Positions 22,162 through 30,572 of a stretch of DNA of 32,164 bases are shown in pieces; position 1 is the first letter of the stretch, and every line of letters begins with the position of its first letter. Below the pieces are notes generated by a model. The model was not told where the DNA came from. It saw only the letters and a list, made by a program, of their open reading frames with translations, and ran no database searches. A program made the position numbers and the translations under genes. Source of the stretch: Pseudohongiella sp. (GTDB lineage Bacteria > Pseudomonadota > Gammaproteobacteria > Pseudomonadales > Pseudohongiellaceae); contig JABMOK010000175.1 of NCBI GenBank assembly GCA_013204155.1, positions 1 to 32,164 of the forward strand, given 5' to 3'.

Positions 22162-24663
22162 TCATGCTACTTCTTGTACAAAATAGCTTAGTGAAGCATT
22201 GGTTTTTCCCGATCGCTCTACCTTTTTTAAAGTGTATCCAGCCGAGATTCGATCCGCGTATCGACTGAATCGATGGCCTAGGCGCTTTCGATCTATATCG
22301 GAAGTTCCAGCGGGGGCCATATCTCTAAGCAGCGTCTGCAATTTAATTTGATCTTCGCTTGGGGCAGAAGTCGTCTTCGTAAGATCGGCAACCCTAAAAG
22401 GACGACTTTGATAGATTTTGTAAAGCAAAGTGATCAGTTCTTCATGTTCAGCCTGCTCCGGATCTACGTCCCGAATTCGCAATTGAGAATCTACTGGATT
22501 TTTGAAATCAATCCATAGGAGGCAGCCAACAACTCTTTTGTGCCATTCTTCAAAACTTCCAAGCGATGGGCCGGCCGGCTGAGGAAAGTTAGCCAGCTGA
22601 AAAGCTTTAAGAATGGTGAATAGGGCAGATAGTAACTCTGCTCTGTGTGCCATAACGTGGGCGATTAGGTTTGTGACTCTAAATTCTCTAAGCTCGGGCT
22701 TTTCGACTCGGGGGTCCAGTCGCAATATAAGTGCGCGTCTAGTCATGTCTCCACGAAAAACCAAATTGTTTCCCGTGGCCGTCCACGTTACACGGGACGG
22801 CAGCCTAACTGCCTCGCTTTTCCCCAAAATCCGATCCGTCCAACTATCACTTGTAAGTAGTACATTCAAGGAGTCTCCGCCTACAGGAGTTGTCCAATTA
22901 TCCAGGACTACAGATGAAACGCCTTGAGACAGCATGGCAGTGATACGCTTGCGAGTTTCTTCTTCGGCCCCAAGGCCCTTAACCGGAGGCATGATGGAGG
23001 GTCTGATTCCTAGAACGATTAGATTGGCGCAGTTGGTTAGAAGATCCTTACCACTACCTGGCGTACTTGAATCTATGCCTATCATGGGGGCAGTGGAGAT
23101 CTCATGCCGTATGGCAAGTGTTATCATATAGGAAAGCAATACCGAACGATCAACTTCTGGGTATGCAAATGGAAATTCCGAAAATACTCCCAGTAATCGA
23201 TTGGCCGCACTAATGGCATCTTCACGGGAAGGATTCGGGGGGATACTCAATTTTGGTAGAGGGCCTTTGATATAAAGTTTAGATTCATACTCATAACCTT
23301 CTTTAGTGATGATTTCGCCATTTTTCTTCAGTATAGGCACATCACTTATCCCATTCAAAACCGGAATACCGCGCCACTTGTTTGGAGACTCCAGAAGCCC
23401 AGAAGTCACATCGTTACAAGGGGTCGATTTTTTCGGGGGATTACCCTTTATCCAATTGGCACTCTCACTGAGTTTCACTCGCATCCCTGCTAACTTTAGC
23501 GGCCTAATAGATGCCACATCGTGGAGTTCTCCTACTTGTGCCGAGCCATTCATGCGAACCACTTCGACTAAATTCAAGCCTCTTTGATAAACCAAGTGTG
23601 GAGCCATGTTGGATAGCGACTGAGCAGCCAAAGAAACGTTCTCATAAAGATGCCTGTCACTGATTTTGATAGTAATCTTGTCTTGTTTGATCGGTATTGG
23701 ATTATCACAAAAGACATTGTTAGCGTGGGCCAAGCTGCTATATGGATTTGTCCATCCGGCGCGTTGCGCCTTAGCGAATATGGCTTTGTAGTTTGTTCTA
23801 TCTGAAGACAGGGTTCTCCAAACCATTCGACAATCGACTTCGCCCTCATAATTCTCACAGTCCGCTGAGCGCGCATGCCAGATGAGGAATCCCGCATCAC
23901 CTAGATCTTTTAACGCACACCCGGTTTCAATCCATGTATCTCGTGCGCTGAGATCAAGAAAAGATATCGCATCCTCTAAATTTGGTATTAAAGTTGGAGC
24001 AATCTCCGCGGGAGAGATCCAGGTTATTGCTTTCTCTTTCTCTTTCTCTTTCTCTTTTGGTGTTGCATTTGTTTGGCGACTATCGGGTATAAATACCTTT
24101 ATTACGGCGCCATCTATCGTAGGGAATGTAGGGACCTCCGTAATTTTCACTAAATGAGGGCCGCGTGCTTGGGTATTCGTGGTACTTCTCTTCTGATGAA
24201 GAAAACCTGGCAGTCTTAATACTCTTGACCGGTCTTTTGCATTCGGGTCACTACCAAACCTATTAACCATTTCTTGCTGGTAGTGCTCAAACATGTCCAG
24301 TTCCATGTTCTCAATCAGAACATAATAGTGATGCTTTCCCGGTGAGGTCTCTACTGTGATATGCGAGAAGTTAGGCTTCTCCCCATCTCCGTCATCGTCG
24401 ACCCAGAGGCAACGAATTCGTACAATGTTTTCCTTTCTTCGTCCCTTGCCGTCAGTCTCATTGACACTGATAAACACCCCGGCTCCTTTTTGGTTAAGTT
24501 CTACGAGTTCTGTCCAGCACGCTTCCAAAGTGCCGTGGATTAATCGAGTCAAAGACGGGTTTTTGTGGTCGATATTGTCGTCGAAAGTTTGAAAAGTGAA
24601 TGATGTCGCTTTCTCGTCCAGCAGAGACAAGAAACTCTTTGCTTCTTCGTAGTCGGGATTCAT
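22162..24663 (-). CDS. Primase-helicase of a mobile element (AEP primase, PriCT, AAA+ helicase)
   Basis: The product has 833 residues. The ATG at 24663 is chosen for its ATGA overlap with the upstream gene; a TTG at 24669 adds two residues. The N-terminal third resembles RepB-type archaeo-eukaryotic primase domains: WVDDDGDG (metal-binding acids), E-T-S-P-G-K-H-H-Y-Y-V and DRSRVLRLPGFLHQK. A Lys-Glu linker (KEKEKEKEK) follows, then a PriCT-like region (TWIETGCALKDLGDAGFLIW). The C-terminal helicase has Walker A TPGSGKD (about residue 535), VVLDNW and TWTATGNN plus R-R-A-L-I-L-R-L-D. It would prime and unwind the element's own DNA, like P4 alpha, and supports autonomous replication. Confidence 0.87.
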   Translation of the reverse strand: MNPDYEEAKSFLSLLDEKATSFTFQTFDDNIDHKNPSLTRLIHGTLEACWTELVELNQKGAGVFISVNETDGKGRRKENIVRIRCLWVDDDGDGEKPNFSHITVETSPGKHHYYVLIENMELDMFEHYQQEMVNRFGSDPNAKDRSRVLRLPGFLHQKRSTTNTQARGPHLVKITEVPTFPTIDGAVIKVFIPDSRQTNATPKEKEKEKEKAITWISPAEIAPTLIPNLEDAISFLDLSARDTWIETGCALKDLGDAGFLIWHARSADCENYEGEVDCRMVWRTLSSDRTNYKAIFAKAQRAGWTNPYSSLAHANNVFCDNPIPIKQDKITIKISDRHLYENVSLAAQSLSNMAPHLVYQRGLNLVEVVRMNGSAQVGELHDVASIRPLKLAGMRVKLSESANWIKGNPPKKSTPCNDVTSGLLESPNKWRGIPVLNGISDVPILKKNGEIITKEGYEYESKLYIKGPLPKLSIPPNPSREDAISAANRLLGVFSEFPFAYPEVDRSVLLSYMITLAIRHEISTAPMIGIDSSTPGSGKDLLTNCANLIVLGIRPSIMPPVKGLGAEEETRKRITAMLSQGVSSVVLDNWTTPVGGDSLNVLLTSDSWTDRILGKSEAVRLPSRVTWTATGNNLVFRGDMTRRALILRLDPRVEKPELREFRVTNLIAHVMAHRAELLSALFTILKAFQLANFPQPAGPSLGSFEEWHKRVVGCLLWIDFKNPVDSQLRIRDVDPEQAEHEELITLLYKIYQSRPFRVADLTKTTSAPSEDQIKLQTLLRDMAPAGTSDIDRKRLGHRFSRYADRISAGYTLKKVERSGKTNASLSYFVQEVA

Positions 24664-25160
24664 GAGCAAGCCGAAAAATCAATTCGTTCGCCAAGAGGGA
24701 AGAAGAACATTCGAACGAATTCCCCAGACGGCCCTAGAATGACAAGAATTGAATCTGTAGAATTCTCATCAGCTATAAAGTTATGAATTTGGACTTGCTC
24801 TTCCAGTAAGATAGAGTTTTTGCATAGATAACTAACGACAAAGGAGTTCACGATATCCTTGTCTTGGTCAATAATCGCTTTAGCAAAATCGCTTGGGTTT
24901 AAGCTAGTATCAAGCATCGAATGAGCGCTTTCGAGGTCCATGGGAACATCGATATTCATACTGCTTATCGTTGTATTTTCTTGATCTGAAGCTACAAGTA
25001 ATAAGCATTGTCCTCGACATTGGCTAATGGCGTAACTAGCACCTTCACCAAATTTGAATATTTCTACGAAAATGCTTTCTATGAACGATTCTATTTTTTT
25101 TACGACAATGGGTTTTAATACGTCTGTTGCCAGAACTGCTCGTTCGGAATTGGTTGTCAT
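24660..25160 (-). CDS. Hypothetical protein, element gene upstream of primase
   Basis: A 166-residue protein with no family I recognise. GGAG lies 7 nt before the ATG, and its stop overlaps the primase start (ATGA), so the two are translationally coupled. The sequence is acidic and likely globular alpha/beta, with V-L-A-T-D-V-L-K-P-I near the N-terminus, a central C-R-G-Q-C-L-L-L-V-A and a late I-L-V-I-L-G-P-S-G-E. There is no signal peptide or membrane segment. Tight coupling suggests a replication or primase-accessory role, which is inference. Confidence 0.7.
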   Translation of the reverse strand: MTTNSERAVLATDVLKPIVVKKIESFIESIFVEIFKFGEGASYAISQCRGQCLLLVASDQENTTISSMNIDVPMDLESAHSMLDTSLNPSDFAKAIIDQDKDIVNSFVVSYLCKNSILLEEQVQIHNFIADENSTDSILVILGPSGEFVRMFFFPLGERIDFSACS

Positions 25161-25264
25161 TATGTATCTCCATTGTATCCAAGGGATTTAGAGCAAACTA
25201 AGTTGTGCGCTAATGCTGTTAATTCTGAGGCGCGCTAGAAATACCAGAATCCGGATTTTGTATG

Positions 25265-25456
25265 TTATTGAAGTATTTTTTGAATCCAGAGTTCTACTGA
25301 TTCAGATGACCAGCCAACTAATCTAGGGCCTAATGGTGCAGGTTTAGGGAACCCCGGATCATAGTTCTTATGCTCTGGATTTAATCGGTTGTATATCGTT
25401 GACCTGCTCAACCCTGTTACCTCTTGCATCTCTGAGAACCGCATTATCCTATTCAT
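25265..25456 (-). CDS. alpA: AlpA family transcriptional regulator
   Basis: The product has 63 residues. It is a MerR-like winged-helix DNA-binding protein of the AlpA/Phage_AlpA family: IMRFSEMQEVTGLSRSTIYN, then a lysine/proline loop F-P-K-P-A-P-L-G-P-R and VGWSSESVELWI. These match the family almost end to end. AlpA proteins activate integrase or excision genes in P4-like elements and PICIs. A perfect TATTGA-ATA-TCAATA palindrome lies 19-33 bp before its start. Confidence 0.9.
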   Translation of the reverse strand: MNRIMRFSEMQEVTGLSRSTIYNRLNPEHKNYDPGFPKPAPLGPRLVGWSSESVELWIQKILQ

Positions 25457-25771
25457 TTCTGCGTACCTAAGTGTTATTGAATATCAATAGTGACATAGGC
25501 GGTTGGGGAAGGACGGATTACATTTTTAGAAAAAATATTTGGAAATTGTAAGTTGAACTATTTGACGGGTTGTGGTCTTTCGGCTGGGAGCAATGTCGAT
25601 GGAGGTACGTACGACCGTATCCGCGACACAGATTGCGTGTAAGAAGAGGATTGTTAGCCTATTGGAATAACTATTTCTGGGAAGGCGAAGAACCCATAGT
25701 TTCAAAAAGGCTATGAGGGATTTGGTATTATCGAATAGCGGCAATTACTAAAAGCTGAGTATTTTCTCAGC
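25457..25771. other. Noncoding stretch upstream of alpA
   Basis: It holds the alpA leader and a perfect TATTGA-ATA-TCAATA palindrome (25475-25489), a likely operator. A 72-codon minus-strand frame (25526-25744) fills most of the rest but has no family signature, so I do not call it a gene. Confidence 0.5.
25475..25489 (-). promoter_or_regulatory. Palindromic operator candidate before alpA
   Basis: TATTGA-ATA-TCAATA is a perfect 6-bp inverted repeat about 19 bp upstream of the alpA start codon. It is placed where a repressor or AlpA itself could act. Confidence 0.5.
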
Positions 25772-26380
25772 TTACTGGTCTTGCTGAGAATTCTGTGGGA
25801 AAGTTCTATTGTCCTTTCGGCGCTCTAGAAGTCGTTTTATGTAAAGAGCGTTTATTTGTTCGCTTCTAAATCCTGAGATATCACACGTATCTCGGAATTC
25901 TCTCAACAAGATAGCAAAGCAACCGTTGTCCGATATTTTGATCTCTTTGCCCTGTTTCTCAAAATCGTTGGCAAGAAGGATTTCTATATCGGTGTACTTT
26001 AGGGGTTGGTCGTTATTCTTTTCAGCCTGTTCGCAGTAAAAACAGATTGTATCTAGAATTCTCATTGCGGCGTATTTAAGAGATTCTTTGCCATCGCTAA
26101 GTGGCTTGCCATTCATGTTGTGCTCAGAGTTAAGTTTAGAAGCGACTTCAGAATCCAGATTTTCAAATAAGCATTGCAGTTTGATTGTCATCTTCTTAAC
26201 TTTATCTAGCTCTCTATTTACTTCCGAGACTGAGAGTTTGTAATTTCTTTTTATCTTTTCTTCAACCTCTTTGGCGGCGCCTACATAAATTTCAAATTGA
26301 TCAAAAAAGTACTCTTCGTCGTCTAGTTCCATCGCCTGTATTACACTTGGAATGCGTTCGTCAGTTCTTTTGGTCATCAT
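25772..26380 (-). CDS. Hypothetical protein, element gene after integrase
   Basis: The product has 202 residues, with a clear AAGGAA ribosome site before ATG-ATG. I recognise no domain. It is soluble, charged and largely helical. Residues 35-75 (VEEKIKRNYKLSVSEVNREL and following) look like a coiled coil. It lacks Cys-pair or nucleotide-binding motifs. It lies 46 bp after the integrase stop on the same strand, so it may be cotranscribed with int. Confidence 0.65.
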   Translation of the reverse strand: MMTKRTDERIPSVIQAMELDDEEYFFDQFEIYVGAAKEVEEKIKRNYKLSVSEVNRELDKVKKMTIKLQCLFENLDSEVASKLNSEHNMNGKPLSDGKESLKYAAMRILDTICFYCEQAEKNNDQPLKYTDIEILLANDFEKQGKEIKISDNGCFAILLREFRDTCDISGFRSEQINALYIKRLLERRKDNRTFPQNSQQDQ

Positions 26381-26426
26381 CGTTTCCTTTCTTTATAGTC
26401 TCTAACTCCAGGCATCTTCGTTGCTA

Positions 26427-27668
26427 CTAAGTACCGGCGTTATCTGCTGTTCGGCGAGATAGGCTCAAATTTCCATCTGCTGCCTCTAATATGTGCTTAG
26501 ACCACCAATCCATCATTACTCTTCTGCGTTCTAGATATTCGGCTCTGTTGTAGGCTGCTCTAACTTCATTTTTGTCAGAGTGGGCTAGTGCTGCTTCGAT
26601 AATATCTGCGTCGAAGCCTTCTTCATTTAAGGTCGTGCTTGCTAAGGCTCGAAGTCCATGAGCAACCAATATTCCAGCAAATCCCATTCGCTTTAGAGCC
26701 ATATTAACCGTTTGCTGGTGAGTATGTTCTTTAGGGTTTCTGTCGGCAGGGAAGACATGTTCTCTCTTTTCACTAATAGGTTTCATTACTTCGAGTAACT
26801 GTATTGCTTGAGGGCTAAGTGGGATCGAATGAGGTCGTTTTTTCTTCATGCGCTCAGCGGGGATGAGCCATATTTTTTTATCAAGATCTATTTCTTTCCA
26901 TTTCGTACCTGCTGCTTCGCTAGGCCTTGTCATGGTATGAAGTTGCCATTCAATAAGGCAGCGTGTTGTTCTTTTGATGCTGGCATTGGCGATAGCGAAC
27001 ATTAGATCTGGCAATTGCGCAGGTGCAAGGGTTGGCATGTTTACTTTTTTGGGAGACTCAAAAGCTTTGCTAATACCCGCGAGTGGGTTCGCATCAACCA
27101 GGCCAGTGTTTACTGCATAAACCATGATTTCGTTAAGTCTCTGGCATAGCCTCTTTACTGTTTCCAGAGTGCCTTTAGCTGCTATTGGCTTTAAAGTGTC
27201 TATGGCATCCCTAGCCTTAATATTGTGTATAGGCAGGCTTCCTATTCTTGGGAAAATATGGAGTTCTAACGACCGTTGGATATCGATGCCATAGCCATGT
27301 GTGACTTTGGTTTTTTTGACCTTCATCCATTCGTTGGCAACGTGTTCGAGAGTGTTCTTGTAGGCTTCCGTGCTTATTTGTATCTGTTCGTTCTTGTGGG
27401 TAAGAGGATCGATGCTCTCGCTCAGAAGCAGTAGATTTTCATGACGAATTAACCGAGCTTTAGCTAAGGAGATGGTGGGATATTGACCGAGACTAATATT
27501 GGCTCGTTTCTTAGTGAATGGTTTGGTGTAGTTGAATAACCACATTTTCGTTTTGTTGGGCTTTACCCTGAGATATAGCCCCTGTCCGTCAGCGAGGTTG
27601 TACTCCTTCTCTTTGGATTTAGCTTGTTTAACTTCGGTGCTGGAGAGAGGTTTTGTAGTTCGCGCCAT
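26427..27668 (-). CDS. int: P4-type tyrosine integrase
   Basis: The ATG at 27668 gives 413 residues and the family-typical start with an N-terminal DUF4102 domain (L-S-S-T-E-V-K-Q-A-K, then LADGQGLYLRVKPNKTKMW and LGQYPTISLAKAR). The upstream extension to 27764 reads through repeats. A SAM-like core-binding domain follows (about 100-190). The catalytic domain has the first Arg in MTRPSEAAGTKW, H-x2-R in AHGLRALASTTLNE and the nucleophile Tyr in EVRAAYNRAEYLERRR. It catalyses insertion at a tRNA or tmRNA 3' end; a matching att half-site and terminator lie just outside the start. Confidence 0.93.
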   Translation of the reverse strand: MARTTKPLSSTEVKQAKSKEKEYNLADGQGLYLRVKPNKTKMWLFNYTKPFTKKRANISLGQYPTISLAKARLIRHENLLLLSESIDPLTHKNEQIQISTEAYKNTLEHVANEWMKVKKTKVTHGYGIDIQRSLELHIFPRIGSLPIHNIKARDAIDTLKPIAAKGTLETVKRLCQRLNEIMVYAVNTGLVDANPLAGISKAFESPKKVNMPTLAPAQLPDLMFAIANASIKRTTRCLIEWQLHTMTRPSEAAGTKWKEIDLDKKIWLIPAERMKKKRPHSIPLSPQAIQLLEVMKPISEKREHVFPADRNPKEHTHQQTVNMALKRMGFAGILVAHGLRALASTTLNEEGFDADIIEAALAHSDKNEVRAAYNRAEYLERRRVMMDWWSKHILEAADGNLSLSRRTADNAGT

Positions 27669-27700
27669 GTTAGTAATCCCGAGTGTTACATTGATCTCAG

Positions 27701-27740
27701 TGTTACTACAGGTGTGGCTAAAATGCTTGGATGTTACTAA
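27701..27740. repeat. TGTTACTA repeats upstream of int
   Basis: TGTTACTAC (from 27701) and GATGTTACTAA (27730-27740) lie in the int leader, 31 bp apart. The same GATGTTACTA boxes recur in copies A and B of the 180-bp repeat. They could be arm-type integrase sites. Confidence 0.4.
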
Positions 27741-27772
27741 ACACTGATGGGTATTATTATACAAGGGCGGGG

Positions 27773-27825
27773 TAAAAAATCCAGCAAATCCGTGCCCTTC
27801 AGGGCACTATTGGATGTTGCTGGAT
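27773..27825 (-). terminator. Intrinsic terminator beside the attachment site
   Basis: Nested inverted repeats are present: outer ATCCAGCA / TGCTGGAT (27779-27786 and 27818-27825), inner GTGCCCT-TC-AGGGCAC (27792-27807) and a further ATCC/GGAT pair. On the minus strand they are followed by six T (27778-27773). It lies just downstream of the tRNA-like 3' end and would shield int from tRNA transcription. Confidence 0.8.
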
Positions 27826-27832
27826 GGTCATT

Positions 27833-27850
27833 TGGTGGAGGCGGGGGGAT
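27833..27850 (-). other. Attachment-site half: 18-nt tRNA/tmRNA 3' end
   Basis: The minus strand reads ATCCCCCCGCCTCCACCA, the 3' T-arm strand, acceptor strand and CCA of a tRNA-Ser-like or tmRNA gene. Upstream (to the right) no T-loop, anticodon arm or other tRNA part is present. It therefore looks like one att core, not a gene. P4-type integrases use such sites. I found no second copy in the window. Confidence 0.7.
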
Positions 27851-28136
27851 ACGTTACCGCCGACCTTTTGCTAATTCTAAATCTATAAGCTGTTGTAAGT
27901 AAAGGGATTAATATTCGAAACGGGTTCGGCGAAACCGGCGGAACGTATGAGCAAAACGTATGAGATACGTATGGCTCTGCAGGTCAGTAAATACGGGGAT
28001 TTGGGGTAGGTATGCAGATCCTGCTGTTCGGCTGGAATGCTCGAAATCGAGTGGGTTCAGCTTCCAGTTAGGGAGTTGAACCGATACTTATAGAGTAGAC
28101 GGTAAATTGTCTCAGTTGGGTAAATACCTCCAAACA
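27851..28136. other. Noncoding stretch right of the att site
   Basis: No gene is seen. ACGTATGAG occurs at 27943-27951 and 27956-27964, with a partial copy at 27967-27973, as closely spaced direct repeats. The remainder has no recognisable element. Confidence 0.45.
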
Positions 28137-30557
28137 TTACTCATACCGCAGTGCTCGGACAGGATTAATTCCCGCTGTGATATACGCATGAACAAAAACT
28201 GTAGCCAGGGCGAAACTCAGCGTGGCAGTCCCTGCTCCCAAAAACATCCACCACTGCAGTTCAATGTGTCGTGAAAAGCCCGACAGCCATTGATTTAAAT
28301 AGTAGTAAGCTAGTGGCCACGCCAGAAAATTTGAGAGAATGACCGGCTTCGAGAATTGAAATAGCAGCAGCAGGACTATGTCCATTCGGCTACCTCCCAG
28401 CACTTTTCGAATTCCGACTTCCTTGGTGCGTCTTTCTGCTAGAAAAGCGGCTAGACCTACCAACCCTAGTATCGCTATAAAAACGGCGGCGACGGTATAG
28501 AGCCCCAACAGCTGAGCTTGTTGGGTGACGCTTCGATACATATTCTCAATTCTTTCATCGAAGAATCTACGCTGAATAGGTTTAGGGTCGCCGAATTCTC
28601 GCCATAGCTGATCAATGCTTTCCAATGTTTCAGGGATATCCTGGCCCGTGAGCTTAATGCTCATCTCCTTCATCTGGGCAGGGTGGAAGAAGAACGCGGC
28701 ATTTGGTATTTCAGAGCGTATAGAGCCAATTTGAAAATCCTCAAAGACACCGATGATTTCGGCATCATGGAGCTCTGTAAAAGTGCTTGGCAGAGCAAAT
28801 AGATGATTCCAACTTGCAACTTGTCCAATCGCGTCAATAGGAGAATCAAAGCCCAATTGCTTCGCGGTGGACTCGTTAATAATAATCGATTCGCTTCTGT
28901 TCCATACATTATCAACAGGCGATTCATCACTAACTCTCGTTGCTGAGAATGATCGACCCGCTAGAATGTTAATACCATACATAGAGAGATAGTTCGGATC
29001 CGCAGACATGTATGAGACCCCTGCTCTACGATCGCTATTGCCCTTGATGAAGAGTCCGGTAGTTGAGCCCAAGCCTAATTGCGGTATCTGCTCCGCACAG
29101 GAGACAAGCTGAACACCTGCCATTTGTTGCAGGGACTGTTTCAAAGAGCTAGAACAAGAAGTATTAAGTATTAGAATGGGATCGGTGTTCTGTCTTAGAG
29201 CCTCGTTGGTTCCGAATTGAGCTTGTTGATAAATTACGAAACTAGCCATGAGTAGAAGTGTCAATATCGCAAACTGAATTGTGCTTAGGACTTTTCGAAC
29301 GAGGCCGGCTCCACCTTCAACTCTGGCCACTGAAAATACCTGTCTAGGTGAGTAAGCGGATAATATAAAGGATGGGTAGGAGCCCGCTAACAGGCCAGCC
29401 AATAGCACTGTCAGTCCAGTGCCGAGTAATAAGCGGGAATTGGTGAATATTCCATACTCGATCGTACGGGAAAGAAAAGAATTCAATGGCGGTAGGAGTA
29501 GGTAGCTGAGGACGATGGCAATGCTCGCTCCGAGGAAAACATACAGAAACGATTCAAGCATATATTGAGTGATTAGATTAGTTCTGCTTGCTCCGATGGT
29601 CTTACGAATGGCTATTTCCGGAGCGCGTTTTAGGCCTCTTGCGGTCATTAGGTTAATAAAATTAATAGTCGCCGCTAGAATAATTAAAAACGCGATCGCC
29701 CCTACGGTGTAAACAGAGCTTAAGTCGGCGGCGTCCTCATCTGGGTCGTCTGAGCTTGTATGAATCTCTGTAATTGGCTGGAATTTGAATCGATAGATGT
29801 CACCCATTACCCTACCTCCTTCTGGCGGTAGATGTCGATTCAGCATTGCAGGCATATCGTCAGTAACAGCAGCTAATGTAGCCTCGTTATCTATGCGGAC
29901 ATAGGTACGGGTTGCCCATAGCTTACGGCCGAAGGACCCACTAATAGGGTTTCTGTCCTGCCTTGCGGCTGGCGAGAAGAGTGCGTGTCCGGGGGCGAGG
30001 ATGTTAGGTCGAAAGTGGGTATTTGATGGAATATCTTCGATCACAGCCGTAACTCTCATGGAGTGTTCACGGCTTAGCAGCAAATACTTACCTAACGGAT
30101 CCGTATGGGGGAAATACTTTTCAGCGGTTGTTTGATTAATAACTATGCTATTGGGTTGTTGTAGAGAGGTTGTCAGATCACCCTGAAGCACCTTGAACTG
30201 GAACATGTCGAAAACATTGGCATCTGACCAATACACTATTTCAGAAAACTCAATATCATCGAATCCTACTGTTGCTCTTGAGGGAAACAATCGGCTGACT
30301 AAATCTATCTGAGGATAGTCCTGCGCAAGCCAAAGGCCTGTATCTGAAGGAACGGCTCCATAACGAATGCCGCCTCCGTCAGTGGATACTGTGGTGCGGT
30401 AAATTTCTTGAGAGCTTGGAAGCCAGCTGTCGTAGCTCAACTCGTCGTTGATGTACAGCGCCATCAAAAATACTGCGCAAAACCCTATGCTGAGTCCAAC
30501 GATACTAATCGTCCCATAGAGTTTGTTCATTCTTAGGCTGCGAATGGCAGTTAGCAA
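28137..30557 (-). CDS. FtsX/MacB-like ABC transporter permease, start codon doubtful
   Basis: About 806 residues from the TTG at 30557. The N-terminal transmembrane helix (SIVGLSIGFCAVFLMALYI) is followed by a MacB-type periplasmic domain. Two FtsX permease units come next (about 280-400, with RGLKRAPEIAIRKTIGASR, and about 680-800, with AERRTKEVGIRKVLGGSR). The duplicated E-I-A-I-R-K / E-V-G-I-R-K coupling motifs are diagnostic. Relatives start M-I-x-x-Y-L-L-T-A-x-R-S-L. Here the matching codons upstream read ATC-ATA-GGT-TAT-TAC-TTG, so the expected ATG at 30572 is ATC. No ATPase partner gene is nearby. Likely substrates are peptides, lipids or macrolides, as for the family; expression is uncertain. 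Confidence 0.82.
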   Translation of the reverse strand: MLTAIRSLRMNKLYGTISIVGLSIGFCAVFLMALYINDELSYDSWLPSSQEIYRTTVSTDGGGIRYGAVPSDTGLWLAQDYPQIDLVSRLFPSRATVGFDDIEFSEIVYWSDANVFDMFQFKVLQGDLTTSLQQPNSIVINQTTAEKYFPHTDPLGKYLLLSREHSMRVTAVIEDIPSNTHFRPNILAPGHALFSPAARQDRNPISGSFGRKLWATRTYVRIDNEATLAAVTDDMPAMLNRHLPPEGGRVMGDIYRFKFQPITEIHTSSDDPDEDAADLSSVYTVGAIAFLIILAATINFINLMTARGLKRAPEIAIRKTIGASRTNLITQYMLESFLYVFLGASIAIVLSYLLLPPLNSFLSRTIEYGIFTNSRLLLGTGLTVLLAGLLAGSYPSFILSAYSPRQVFSVARVEGGAGLVRKVLSTIQFAILTLLLMASFVIYQQAQFGTNEALRQNTDPILILNTSCSSSLKQSLQQMAGVQLVSCAEQIPQLGLGSTTGLFIKGNSDRRAGVSYMSADPNYLSMYGINILAGRSFSATRVSDESPVDNVWNRSESIIINESTAKQLGFDSPIDAIGQVASWNHLFALPSTFTELHDAEIIGVFEDFQIGSIRSEIPNAAFFFHPAQMKEMSIKLTGQDIPETLESIDQLWREFGDPKPIQRRFFDERIENMYRSVTQQAQLLGLYTVAAVFIAILGLVGLAAFLAERRTKEVGIRKVLGGSRMDIVLLLLFQFSKPVILSNFLAWPLAYYYLNQWLSGFSRHIELQWWMFLGAGTATLSFALATVFVHAYITAGINPVRALRYE

Positions 30558-30572
30558 GTAATAACCTATGAT

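Noticed and set aside
25526..25744. A 72-codon minus-strand frame upstream of alpA
   Set aside because: It has no recognisable domain, no convincing ribosome site and an odd composition, and it overlaps likely regulatory DNA. Treated as chance.
27833..27853. A complete tRNA-Ser or tmRNA gene
   Set aside because: Only the last 18 nt are present. The T-loop, anticodon arm and 5' strand are missing, so it was annotated as an att half-site only.
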